This document shows positions 1 through 7,500 of a DNA stretch of 11,270 nucleotides, one piece after another. The translations under genes and the position numbers were made by a program. Origin of the DNA: Bacteroidota bacterium (lineage in GTDB: Bacteria; Bacteroidota; Bacteroidia; Bacteroidales; UBA10428); assembly GCA_029268165.1 (NCBI GenBank), contig JAJUGM010000064.1, forward strand, positions 1-11,270, in the 5' to 3' direction. The notes under the pieces are model-generated. The model saw only the letters and a program-made list of their open reading frames with translations, searched no databases and was not told the DNA's origin. Positions within the stretch are counted from its first letter, which is position 1, and every line of letters starts with the position of its first letter.

Positions 1-954
1 CTTATACTTGACCTGACAGGTAACGGCGGTGGATATCTTGAAGTTGCCATTTCACTGGCCGATCAGTTTCTTGATGAAGGGAAACTGATACTATACACTG
101 AAGGTGTTAACAGCCCCAAGAAGGAATATTATGCTACAAAAGAAGGCGAATTTGAAAAAGGACGCCTTGTGATTCTTATTGATGAAGGATCAGCTTCAGC
201 CAGCGAAATTGTTTCGGGTGCTATACAGGACTGGGACAGAGGTATTATCGTCGGGCGCAGGTCATTTGGCAAAGGATTGGTACAAAGGCGTTGCCCTTTG
301 CCTGATCAATCGGAATTGCGGCTCACCATAGCCCGTTATTACACGCCTACAGGACGGTTAATTCAGAAACCATATAATAATGGTAAGGAGGATTATGAAC
401 TCGAGATAGTGCGCCGGTATAATCACGGAGAATTTGTTTCGGCTGACAGCATTCATTTCCCTGATTCACTGAAATATTATACACTGAAGAATACAAGGCT
501 TGTATATGGGGGAGGCGGGATTATGCCCGATATTTTTGTTCCTCTCGATACGGCATTTTACACCGATTATTACCGCGACCTTATCAGGCTTGGCATACTT
601 AACCAGTTTGTGCTCAATTATGTTGACAGAAACAGAAAAGATCTGGTAAGCAAATATCAGCATGTGACAGAGTTTAAAAAATCATTTATAATTGATGATA
701 AATTATTTAACGACCTCATTGCATTTGCCAAAGAAAAAGGTTTAAGTGATATTCCCCTGACTAATAACGCTACAATCAATCAGATTAAAGTACTTCTTAA
801 AGGTTACATAGCCAGGGATTTATGGAGTACAAGCGAATTCTATGAAGTTGTCAATGAAGATGACCCTAAATTCAAAACGGCACTTTCTGTTATTCAGAAC
901 TGGGATTTGTATGAAACAAACCTTATGTATGGCAGAAAAAATATAGAACAATAA
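1..954 (+). CDS. S41 family C-terminal processing peptidase (CtpA-type), 5' partial
   Basis: This is the C-terminal 317 residues of a serine protease of family S41, an exported (periplasmic) enzyme that cleaves proteins near their C-terminus. The frame is open from base 1 with no start codon that makes sense, so the gene begins upstream of the window; a GTG at 169 lies inside the catalytic core and cannot be the true start. The sequence shows the conserved core in order: LDLTGNGGG near the left edge (the family usually has LDxRGNGGG), then DEGSASASEI with the nucleophilic serine in the SASASE stretch (about 175-205), then RSFGKGLVQ with the catalytic lysine (about 262-290). The signal peptide and PDZ domain expected upstream are not visible. 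Downstream of the core comes a region of about 150 residues containing VYGGGGIMPDIF, which is characteristic of Bacteroidota S41 proteins. The substrate cannot be inferred. Family assignment is very secure. Confidence 0.95.
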   Translation, partial: LILDLTGNGGGYLEVAISLADQFLDEGKLILYTEGVNSPKKEYYATKEGEFEKGRLVILIDEGSASASEIVSGAIQDWDRGIIVGRRSFGKGLVQRRCPLPDQSELRLTIARYYTPTGRLIQKPYNNGKEDYELEIVRRYNHGEFVSADSIHFPDSLKYYTLKNTRLVYGGGGIMPDIFVPLDTAFYTDYYRDLIRLGILNQFVLNYVDRNRKDLVSKYQHVTEFKKSFIIDDKLFNDLIAFAKEKGLSDIPLTNNATINQIKVLLKGYIARDLWSTSEFYEVVNEDDPKFKTALSVIQNWDLYETNLMYGRKNIEQ

Positions 955-997
955 AACAATAAAACAATTTAATTTGTTCCGGTTTTAATTTAAGCAA

Positions 998-1597
998 ATG
1001 GATTTATATCATTTGATCTGCTATATACATTTGCATTATGTTGAATTACTTGGAACAATTACAGGGTTGATATATGTTCTGTATGCAATTGAAAGGAAAA
1101 GGATTTTATGGATATACGGAGCCGTATCATCAATGCTGTACATATATGTTTTCTGGCAGTCAGGACTGAAAGCCTATATGATGCTATATGTTTATTATGT
1201 GGTTATTAGCCTGTTCGGATGGTTTTCATGGAATGCGCAATCCAAAAGCAAACAAAAGGAAATCAGCCGGTTGAATGCACGAATGTGGTACATTGTCGCC
1301 TTTGTTTCACTGGTATTATATCTTATCATTGTTGGTTTACTTACGATTTATGCCAACAGTGACATTCCATGGGCTGACGGTTTGCTGACCTCTTTAAGCA
1401 TTGTGGCCACCTGGCTGCTTGTCAAAAAGAATATTGATAACTGGCTGATATGGATTGCTGTTGATTTATTATCGGCTATAGTATCAGTATATAAAGGACT
1501 TTATTTTACAGCAATACTTTTTGTGATATATACTCTGCTGGCAATAAAAGGATTTTATGAATGGAAGAAGGAAATGCAAATAAAAATAACACATTAA
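998..1597 (+). CDS. pnuC: PnuC-family nicotinamide riboside transporter
   Basis: This is a 199-residue integral inner-membrane protein of the PnuC family, which moves vitamin nucleosides by facilitated diffusion driven by phosphorylation inside the cell. Hydrophobic segments are visible at about residues 16-31, 37-53, 60-77, 97-118, 127-142, 148-164 and 168-185, consistent with the seven-helix PnuC fold. Family hallmarks include GWFSW (74-78), the NWLIWIAVD segment (148-156) and the C-terminal LAIKGFYEWKK (181-191). Length is normal for the family. PnuC homologues can carry nicotinamide riboside, thiamine (PnuT) or riboflavin (PnuX). The next gene overlaps by 37 bp and encodes a ribosylnicotinamide-kinase-like protein, so nicotinamide riboside is the best inference. 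I see no TPP or FMN riboswitch in the 43-bp upstream gap. No clear ribosome binding site precedes the ATG; a TTAATTTG at 969-976 is one mismatch from a Bacteroidota -7 element but is too weak to call. Confidence 0.9.
   Translation: MDLYHLICYIHLHYVELLGTITGLIYVLYAIERKRILWIYGAVSSMLYIYVFWQSGLKAYMMLYVYYVVISLFGWFSWNAQSKSKQKEISRLNARMWYIVAFVSLVLYLIIVGLLTIYANSDIPWADGLLTSLSIVATWLLVKKNIDNWLIWIAVDLLSAIVSVYKGLYFTAILFVIYTLLAIKGFYEWKKEMQIKITH
1546..1552 (+). promoter_or_regulatory. Ribosome binding site for the kinase gene, inside pnuC
   Basis: AAAAGGA lies eight bases before the ATG at 1561. It matters because it supports a start inside the end of pnuC and a 37-bp overlap, in a window where most genes show no Shine-Dalgarno sequence. 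Confidence 0.55.
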
Positions 1598-2151
1598 TAC
1601 GTATTGTGATTACCGGTCCTGAATGTACAGGTAAATCAACTCTTTCAGCTGATTTGGCCTTGCATTACAATACAGTTTTTATTCCAGAATATGCACGGGA
1701 ATATGTTGAAAAGCTTTCACGTCCATATACGTATGAAGATGTGGTACACATAGCCGAAACACAAATCAGGCAGGAAGAAGAATATGAAAAAAAGGCAAAC
1801 GGATTGCTTTTTTATGATACATACCTTATTATCACAAAAGTATGGTTTGATGTAGTTTATAAAAAAAGGCCGCAGTGGATAGATGAGAAACTCAAAAAAA
1901 ATCATATTGACTTATTTTTGCTTTGTAACACAGATATTCCGTGGATGCCTGATGCAGTGAGGGAAAATGGAGGTGAAATGCGAGAAAAATTATTCCGGAT
2001 TTACCGACAGCAACTTGAATATTATGGCTGTAATTATGTTGTTATTAGTGGTAAAGGATATGAACGATTCCGGCATGCTATGGAAGCAGTGGAATTATTA
2101 TTAATTCAAAAAAAGGAAAAACAATATGCAAATAAATACCAGTGCAGATAA
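1561..2151 (+). CDS. NadR-like ribosylnicotinamide kinase (AAA_28 ATPase)
   Basis: This is a 196-residue cytoplasmic P-loop kinase that resembles the C-terminal ribosylnicotinamide kinase domain of NadR. The expected reaction is phosphorylation of nicotinamide riboside to NMN with ATP, which traps imported riboside. Visible motifs are the Walker A GPECTGKST (residues 19-27), the NadR-type EYAREY segment (43-48), FYDTYLI (84-90) with a probable catalytic or metal-binding aspartate, and DIPWMPDAVRENGG (125-138), the counterpart of the DIPWxxDGxR motif. There is no N-terminal repressor domain and no NMN adenylyltransferase domain, so unlike E. coli NadR this protein alone cannot make NAD; another adenylyltransferase must exist elsewhere. 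The start at 1561 lies inside pnuC and is supported by AAAAGGA at 1546-1552, eight bases upstream, and by the lack of any usable later start before the P-loop. The overlap implies translational coupling. Substrate is inferred from similarity plus context. Confidence 0.87.
   Translation: MEEGNANKNNTLIRIVITGPECTGKSTLSADLALHYNTVFIPEYAREYVEKLSRPYTYEDVVHIAETQIRQEEEYEKKANGLLFYDTYLIITKVWFDVVYKKRPQWIDEKLKKNHIDLFLLCNTDIPWMPDAVRENGGEMREKLFRIYRQQLEYYGCNYVVISGKGYERFRHAMEAVELLLIQKKEKQYANKYQCR
2112..2117 (+). promoter_or_regulatory. Ribosome binding site for the methyltransferase gene
   Basis: AAAGGA is embedded in an A-rich stretch (seven A's at 2108-2114, then GGAAAA) and lies eight bases before the ATG at 2126. 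It favours that start over the ATG at residue 12 and lies inside the kinase gene, consistent with coupled translation. Confidence 0.55.
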
Positions 2152-3304
2152 ATTTGAGATGGTAGCCAAAACTTATTTTGGACTTGAAAAAGTTTTGGCA
2201 AGGGAATTGATTAATCTTGGAGCTGCTGATGTTGAGGTTTTAAACAGGGCGGTAAGATTTAAAGGCGATCAGTTGATGCTTTACCGGTCAAACTATTGTC
2301 TGCGGACAGCATTGAGAATTTTAAAACCTGTTTTAAAGGCACGCATTTTAAACGAGAAAGAATTATATGATGCCGTTAGAGAAATCAAATGGAGCAAATT
2401 ATTGAAAAAAGACGGAACTCTGGCGATTGATGCTATGGTTAAATCGAAATATTTTAATAATTCACTCTTTATTGCCCAGAAAGCTAAAGATGCAATTGTT
2501 GATCAATATAGAGATACATACGGGATCAGACCTTCGGTAAATAAGGATAACCCTGATTTACTGATTAATGTACATCTTACTGAAAGAGATTTGACTGTTT
2601 CACTTGACAGTTCAGGAGAATCTTTACATAAAAGAGGTTACAGGGTTGAAAATGGTGACGCGCCTTTGAGTGAAGTTTTGGCTGCAGGAATGATTCTGCT
2701 GTCGGGCTGGAGTGGTAATAAGCCTTTTTATGATCTGATGTGCGGGTCAGGAACACTGCCTATTGAAGCAGCATTAATTGCCCACAAAGTACCAGGTGGC
2801 TATTACCGGAAAAATTTCGGTTTTGAACGCTGGCTTGATTTCAGAACAGATATGTTTAATAAAATAAAACAGGAATACAAGCCGCAATTTAATCCTATTT
2901 ATGTAATACATGGCATGGATATTTCACATGAAGCCATAATCTCATCCAGAAGAAATGCGCAACAGGCAGGTTTATCTGAATATATCAGATTTTCAGTATG
3001 CGATTTATTTAAAACTATTAAAAGCTCTGAAGAAGGCATCATCATTATTAATCCGCCATACGGTGAAAGAATTAAGCAGGAAGATATGTACACATTTTAT
3101 AAAAAAATAGGCGATGCACTAAAAAATAATTATCAGGGTTATGATGCATGGATCCTGAGTAGTAACAAAGAGGCGCTCAAATATGTCGGCCTTCATGCTG
3201 ACAAAAACATTACACTTTATAATGGTCAGCTTGAATGCCGATATAGTCATTTTAAACTTTATGCAGGCTCACATAAAACTAAATATTTAAGAAATAAAGC
3301 ATAA
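2126..3304 (+). CDS. THUMP-domain class I SAM-dependent RNA (guanine-N2) methyltransferase, RlmL N-terminal-like/YpsC-type
   Basis: This is a 392-residue cytoplasmic RNA methyltransferase. The N-terminus (about 10-55) is a ferredoxin-like segment containing the typical FGLEKVLARELINLG. A THUMP RNA-binding domain follows (about 55-160), then the conserved LHKRGYR (167-173). The C-terminal Rossmann domain has motif I, FYDLMCGSGTLPIEAA (201-216), for S-adenosylmethionine binding, and motif IV, NPPYG (309-313), typical of exocyclic-amine guanine methylation. The length matches single-domain relatives such as B. subtilis YpsC and the N-terminal half of E. coli RlmL, which makes m2G2445 in 23S rRNA; the exact target base here is inferred. 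The start at 2126 overlaps the kinase by 26 bp and has AAAGGA at 2112-2117; an in-frame ATG at residue 12 is an alternative. No metabolic link to the two upstream genes is evident, so the grouping looks like simple co-transcription. Confidence 0.9.
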   Translation: MQINTSADKFEMVAKTYFGLEKVLARELINLGAADVEVLNRAVRFKGDQLMLYRSNYCLRTALRILKPVLKARILNEKELYDAVREIKWSKLLKKDGTLAIDAMVKSKYFNNSLFIAQKAKDAIVDQYRDTYGIRPSVNKDNPDLLINVHLTERDLTVSLDSSGESLHKRGYRVENGDAPLSEVLAAGMILLSGWSGNKPFYDLMCGSGTLPIEAALIAHKVPGGYYRKNFGFERWLDFRTDMFNKIKQEYKPQFNPIYVIHGMDISHEAIISSRRNAQQAGLSEYIRFSVCDLFKTIKSSEEGIIIINPPYGERIKQEDMYTFYKKIGDALKNNYQGYDAWILSSNKEALKYVGLHADKNITLYNGQLECRYSHFKLYAGSHKTKYLRNKA

Positions 3305-3408
3305 ATTCTGTCACATATAATAACTATTATGCAATTAAATCGTATATACTACCGGCTTACATTAAATACTTTTTATTAAATACCATCAGGTGTTCAGAAA
3401 AAAAATGG

Positions 3409-3431
3409 TTCATAAATATTTTATTTATGAA
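3409..3431. repeat. Perfect 9-bp AT-rich inverted repeat (hairpin)
   Basis: The arm TTCATAAAT (3409-3417) is exactly complementary in reverse to ATTTATGAA (3423-3431), with a five-base ATTTT loop. It is too AT-rich and lacks a following T-run, so it is not a standard intrinsic terminator. It could be a weak mRNA 3' hairpin for the methyltransferase transcript or an operator upstream of the next promoter; neither can be decided from the sequence. Confidence 0.6.
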
Positions 3432-3530
3432 AATTAGCTATATTTAAATTTACAGATTGATTTAAGATAAAAATAAAGGTGATTATTAAAAGAATAATAA
3501 CAGCAAATTTTTTAAAGAGAATATTTTTTA

Positions 3531-3538
3531 TATATTTG
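3531..3538 (+). promoter_or_regulatory. Bacteroidota-type -7 promoter element before siaB-like gene
   Basis: TATATTTG matches the Bacteroidota primary sigma consensus TAnnTTTG at all fixed positions and lies about 43 bases before the ATG at 3582, a suitable distance for a short leader. The -33 region around 3503-3512 is only a T-rich tract without a clean TTTG, so the promoter is plausible but not complete. Confidence 0.5.
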
Positions 3539-3581
3539 TCAGCTAATCAATTATTGCGGTTAAAAGCAAATAAAGGCTTCT

Positions 3582-4127
3582 ATGAGCTTTAATTTAAAAG
3601 AGTATTATGATAACCTCAGTAAAGGTGATGTTATCCTTGCATATAAAGGTAGCATTACATCAGAACTCATCAATGATGTGCTTGAGGGGGTTGAAAAGAA
3701 GCTTGCGGAGGCCAATGAAGAAAGCAAAACAAGGAAAAAAATATATAACGTCCTGGTTGAAAGCATGCAGAATCTTTTTCACCACATTGAAGAATACCAC
3801 GAAGGCATTAATGAAAATCTTGATCCGAAATTTGGTATCCTTGTTGTTGAGAAAGACGGGGACAGTTATAAAGTTACGACAGGAAACTTCATTAATTCAA
3901 GCAAAATAAAGTATTTAAAAGAAAAAATCGATAAAATTAATTCGCTTACAAAGGAAGAACTTAAAGATATGTATAAGTTTATCCTGAATCATCAGAAATT
4001 GTCGGCCAAAGGCGGAGGAGGCCTCGGGCTGGTTGATATTGCACGAAAAACCGGCAATAAGCTGGAATATGCATTTTATAATTATAATAATAATTATTAT
4101 TTCTTCAATCTAACGATAAGAGTTTGA
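3582..4127 (+). CDS. SiaB-family protein kinase (DUF6272)
   Basis: This is a 181-residue cytoplasmic protein resembling SiaB, the kinase that phosphorylates SiaC in the Pseudomonas SiaABCD partner-switching system controlling biofilm formation and aggregation. It has GHKL-type ATP-binding features: an N-box-like VESMQNLFHH (residues 59-68, with E60 and N64) and a glycine-rich KGGGGLGLVDIARKTG (143-158) acting as the nucleotide lid. The ends match the family: an SxGDVILAYKGSIT opening and a hydrophobic YYFFNLTIRV close. AAAGG at 3572-3576 supports the start, and a promoter element lies just upstream. The downstream gene, 25 bp away, encodes the expected target, which strongly supports the call. 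The stretch encoding YNYNNNYYF near the C-terminus contains a 16-bp AT palindrome (4086-4101), probably just codon composition. Biochemical function is inferred from family and neighbour; an anti-sigma-like role is the broader alternative. Confidence 0.85.
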   Translation: MSFNLKEYYDNLSKGDVILAYKGSITSELINDVLEGVEKKLAEANEESKTRKKIYNVLVESMQNLFHHIEEYHEGINENLDPKFGILVVEKDGDSYKVTTGNFINSSKIKYLKEKIDKINSLTKEELKDMYKFILNHQKLSAKGGGGLGLVDIARKTGNKLEYAFYNYNNNYYFFNLTIRV

Positions 4128-4152
4128 CTTAACCGGATTACTAATCAACATT

Positions 4153-4533
4153 ATGGAACCAATAAATATAGAAGCTACTCCGAAAACGCCATCAGTGAAA
4201 TTTAACAATGAAACCGGAGTTATGGAGATTAAAGGCAGGTCAATTCCGGAAAATTCAATTGAATTTTATAAACCGTTGGTGGACTGGTTGGAAGTGTATG
4301 CTAAAAATCCGTTAAAAAAGACTCAGGTGGATGTGCACCTTGAATATTTTAATACCAGTTCCTCAAAATGTATACTTGATATTTTTAAGAAACTTGAAGC
4401 TATTCATAAAGCCAAACACGAAGTAGTGATCAACTGGTATTATGAGGAAGATGATGAAGATATGCTGGAAGCAGGTGAGGATTATGAATCTATTATTCGT
4501 GTACCTTTTAAGATGATAGAAATTGTTGATTGA
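4153..4533 (+). CDS. SiaC-family phosphoprotein (DUF1987)
   Basis: This is a 126-residue cytoplasmic protein of the DUF1987/SiaC family. In Pseudomonas aeruginosa, SiaC is phosphorylated by SiaB and dephosphorylated by the PP2C phosphatase SiaA, and the unphosphorylated form binds and activates the diguanylate cyclase SiaD. The family signature YFNTSSSKCILDI is present (residues 65-77), and its threonine falls at residue 68, the same number as the reported phosphosite T68 in the Pseudomonas protein. The N-terminal IEATPKTPSVKFN and the SIPENSIEFYKPLVDWLE segment (30-47) are also typical. Length is normal. It lies 25 bp after the SiaB-like gene with no visible Shine-Dalgarno, and the pair ends at a strong terminator, so the unit contains only these two genes. 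The output partner cannot be named, because no cyclase or other effector is adjacent. Confidence 0.88.
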   Translation: MEPINIEATPKTPSVKFNNETGVMEIKGRSIPENSIEFYKPLVDWLEVYAKNPLKKTQVDVHLEYFNTSSSKCILDIFKKLEAIHKAKHEVVINWYYEEDDEDMLEAGEDYESIIRVPFKMIEIVD

Positions 4534-4558
4534 TAATCAGAATTCTAATGATATTCAG

Positions 4559-4594
4559 AAGGCTCTTTGTATAATTACAATAGAGCCTTTTTTT
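4559..4594 (+). terminator. Rho-independent terminator after the siaB-siaC-like pair
   Basis: AAGGCTCT (4559-4566) pairs with AGAGCCTT (4582-4589). The stem continues inward as TTGTA/TACAA with one bulged T (4581) and a four-base TAAT loop. A run of seven T's (4588-4594) follows. This is a textbook terminator for the + strand genes. It lies immediately beyond the stop codon of the convergent ABC transporter gene; in that direction the stem is followed by a poor T-tract, so it is less convincing for the - strand. Confidence 0.85.
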
Positions 4595-4595
4595 A

Positions 4596-7500
4596 TTATT
4601 CACCGGTTTCCTTCTGAAAACGCTCACTCAGAGTTTCAATACAATCAAGCAACTTTTTCAATCCTCTGAAATATAATAATATAAAGAGAGCCACAGAAAA
4701 TATCCAGATTACTAAAGTATTTACCCAGAATGTGCTGTAAAGTTTTCCGAAAAGCCTCTTGTAAGGTGCATAAAAATGAGCTTTTAGCATTTTATGCTCC
4801 GGAATCATGTAAATAGGATCTATTTTTTGGTATAATTTACCTTTGTATTCGATAATCCGGACAATCTCAGTGTTATTTTCAACAAATTCAGTAAGTTTAT
4901 CATTATGATATTTTGTTTTCAGGTAATGAAACTTTTCTTTTTCACCAGGCGTGGTTTGTAACTGCCTTATTAGGTAATCTCGTTTATCATTAGCAGTATT
5001 ATATACTTTAATATAAACACGGTTAATCAGTTTTAACAATTCATCAGTTTTGTCAATAATTTCTTTATTTACCTTATCAATTGTCAGACTATCAATAAAA
5101 CCATGATTAAGATTCTGAATCGTCGCATTTTTCAATGTTTTTAATGTAGTGATCTCTTTACCCAGTTCGTTTTTCAATAACCCAAGGTAAGCTTCTTTCT
5201 GATCCCTGAATTCAGGTCTGTCATAAGTTTTACCAAGGAAATCAACCTTGTTCTGCAGATTCTTTATCCAGTAATTCTTTTTAAATTCTGCAATACTCAT
5301 AATCTGATTTTCCTTGTAAAATATTTTATCATAATCATTTTCCATGAACTGGTGCACAGCCAGAGCCTCGTAAGCCCACCTTGCTGTCATGAGCTCACCA
5401 TACCATGGTATTTTGCTGGGTGATGAAATTTTAGGATTTAGTTTTTCATATTTCACTAGTACCCCGCTAAGCATTATTTGCGGAATTACCAGAAATGGTA
5501 TCAGAATATATATGGCTACAACAGTTTTAAAACTGTCAGAGATAAGCAAGCCCATTATATTTGATGAAACCCATGCGCTGAACAATAACAGCCAGTAATG
5601 AAAATACATACTTTTAATTTCCAGAATACTATTGCCAACTATTACAAAAGTAAAAGACTGTATTGCCGATATTACCATCATCACAGCCACTTTTGAAAAA
5701 AGGTAGCTTGTCCTGCTGAGATTCAGAAACGCTTCTCTTTTAAGTATTTTACGATCTTTGATGATTTCTTCTGCACTTAGCGTTAATCCCATAAAAATAG
5801 CAACGATTACCGCCATAAAAAGGTAAACAGGCAGGTTGCTGTTTTCAATAAACTTATATGTGCTTAATTCAGCTTCACTGACATTATAATATTTAATAAT
5901 ATATGAAAGTATAAATGCAAGTAACGGTGCTTCAAGAAATGTGATAATCATGTACTGGGTATTAGCCAGTTTGGCAAGCACATCCCGTTGAATAAAAACC
6001 AGTAATTGCTTAAGCCTGTTAGGTATTTTAAATAATATGTTAGGGAGACTGTTTCTGAGAGTTAAGGTTTCATCAAGTTTTGGCGCCGATTCATTGTAAA
6101 TCCGGTTCCATTCACGCGGCGAGATTTTTCGTGTTCGGGTTTCTTTTCCATATTCATCAATAACAAGTGATTCAACAATATTAAAAATCTGCTCCGGATT
6201 TACGTTGCCACATACATGACATTCACTCTCAGCCCAGTTGGCATGATGTACCCTCGATTTAAAATACATTATTGAGTCAACCGGATTTCCGTAATAGATG
6301 AGATAACCACCCTGGTCTAATATCAAAAGATTATCAAACATCTTAAATATATCAGAAGAAGGCTGGTGAATTACTACAAAAACGAGCTTACCTTTATGGG
6401 TAAGATCTTTCAGTAAGTCCATGATGTTTTCAGAATCCCTTGAAGACAAGCCCGAAGTAGGTTCGTCAAGAAACAGTACTGCCGGTTCACGTATCAGTTC
6501 CAGCGCAATATTCAGCCTCTTGCGCTGTCCTCCGCTGATTTTCTTATTTAAAGGCGTGCCTACCTGTATGTCCTTAATTTCATATAAACCCAGGCTCTGA
6601 AGCATGCTGTCAACCATTTCCACAATTTCATGTTTTGAGTAATTGTCAAAACACAACCGTGCATTATAGTATAAATTTTCAAAAACAGTCAGCTCTTCTA
6701 TCAGTAAGTCATCTTGTGATACATGCCCTATTAGCCCCTTGGTTTTTTCTTTTTCCTTATAAATATTAATGCTATTTATCAGTACCTCACCTGTTGCCGG
6801 AGGTGTAGAACCGTTAAGAATGTTTAATAGTGTGGATTTCCCGGCACCACTGGCACCCATGATACCAATTAACCTGCCCGATTCTTCCCTGAAACTCATT
6901 GGATGCAATCCCGTATGTCCGGCCCGGAACTTATAACTAATATTTTTTACCTCAAAAATGATCCGGTGCTGCTGCTCATCTTCCTTGAACTTGCTTACAA
7001 TATCACTGTAATATAAAGGCTTTATCAGGTGATTGCGTATGGATGTCCCCGGATTAAGCACATAAACTTTATCCTGTTGTAAAAGTTGTCCGTTAAGGTA
7101 CATTTCGTTTTCACCAATATACCTCAGAAAATACAAATTGGCTGTCGGTATGTGAGCAATCCATAAATGGCCATCCAGAAATTCATAAAACAAATGTTTG
7201 TTTTCTGCATGATGATCGCTCACTTTATTGTTTATTACCAGCAGGTCTTTACTTACCGGAACGTTATCAAATGAATTTGTTGTAAATTCCTTTAATAAAA
7301 TCTCCTCCTCACGAGTAATGTAAAAAGACTCTGTCACTATACCGATAAATTCCATTTCCTGTTCGCTGATCTCAAGTTTATCAGCTTTGGCAAATTCAAA
7401 TAACTGAACCAGTACAATAAATTTCTGTTTCTGGGTCAACTCCTTATTAATGTCATTGCATATACGCAGAATTTTAACTGAGTCGGGGCCTATGCGTTTT

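Larger units (their letters stand above)
3305..3581. other. AT-rich intergenic region between the methyltransferase and siaB-like genes
   Basis: These 277 bases contain no plausible gene on either strand. They hold a perfect 9-bp inverted repeat (3409-3431) and a promoter-like element (3531-3538), each annotated separately. No canonical GC-rich terminator is seen directly behind the methyltransferase gene, so its transcription may end inefficiently here or at the AT-rich hairpin. Confidence 0.7.

Noticed and set aside
169..954. A separate gene starting at the GTG at 169
   Set aside because: The frame is open to base 1 and the upstream residues contain conserved S41 sequence (LDLTGNGGG), so the GTG is internal to the protease core.
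951..968. Tandem ATAAAACA repeat after the protease stop codon
   Set aside because: Two copies of an 8-base AT-rich unit are too little to call a functional repeat.
955..997. TPP or other riboswitch in front of pnuC
   Set aside because: The gap is only 43 bases and contains no thi-box or other recognisable aptamer sequence.
3607..3909. Open frame of 100 codons on the + strand inside the SiaB-like gene
   Set aside because: It lies wholly within a well-supported gene in another frame, and its product is a lysine-rich sequence with no recognisable domain.
4086..4101. Perfect 16-bp palindrome AATAATAATTATTATT
   Set aside because: It lies inside the SiaB-like coding region, where it encodes an Asn/Tyr-rich stretch; simple AT-rich codon use explains it.
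7160..7200. FHA-like region of the transporter as a reader of phosphorylated SiaC
   Set aside because: The idea is attractive because SiaC is phosphorylated on threonine, but the region lacks the arginine and serine residues that FHA domains use to hold phosphothreonine, so there is no sequence support.
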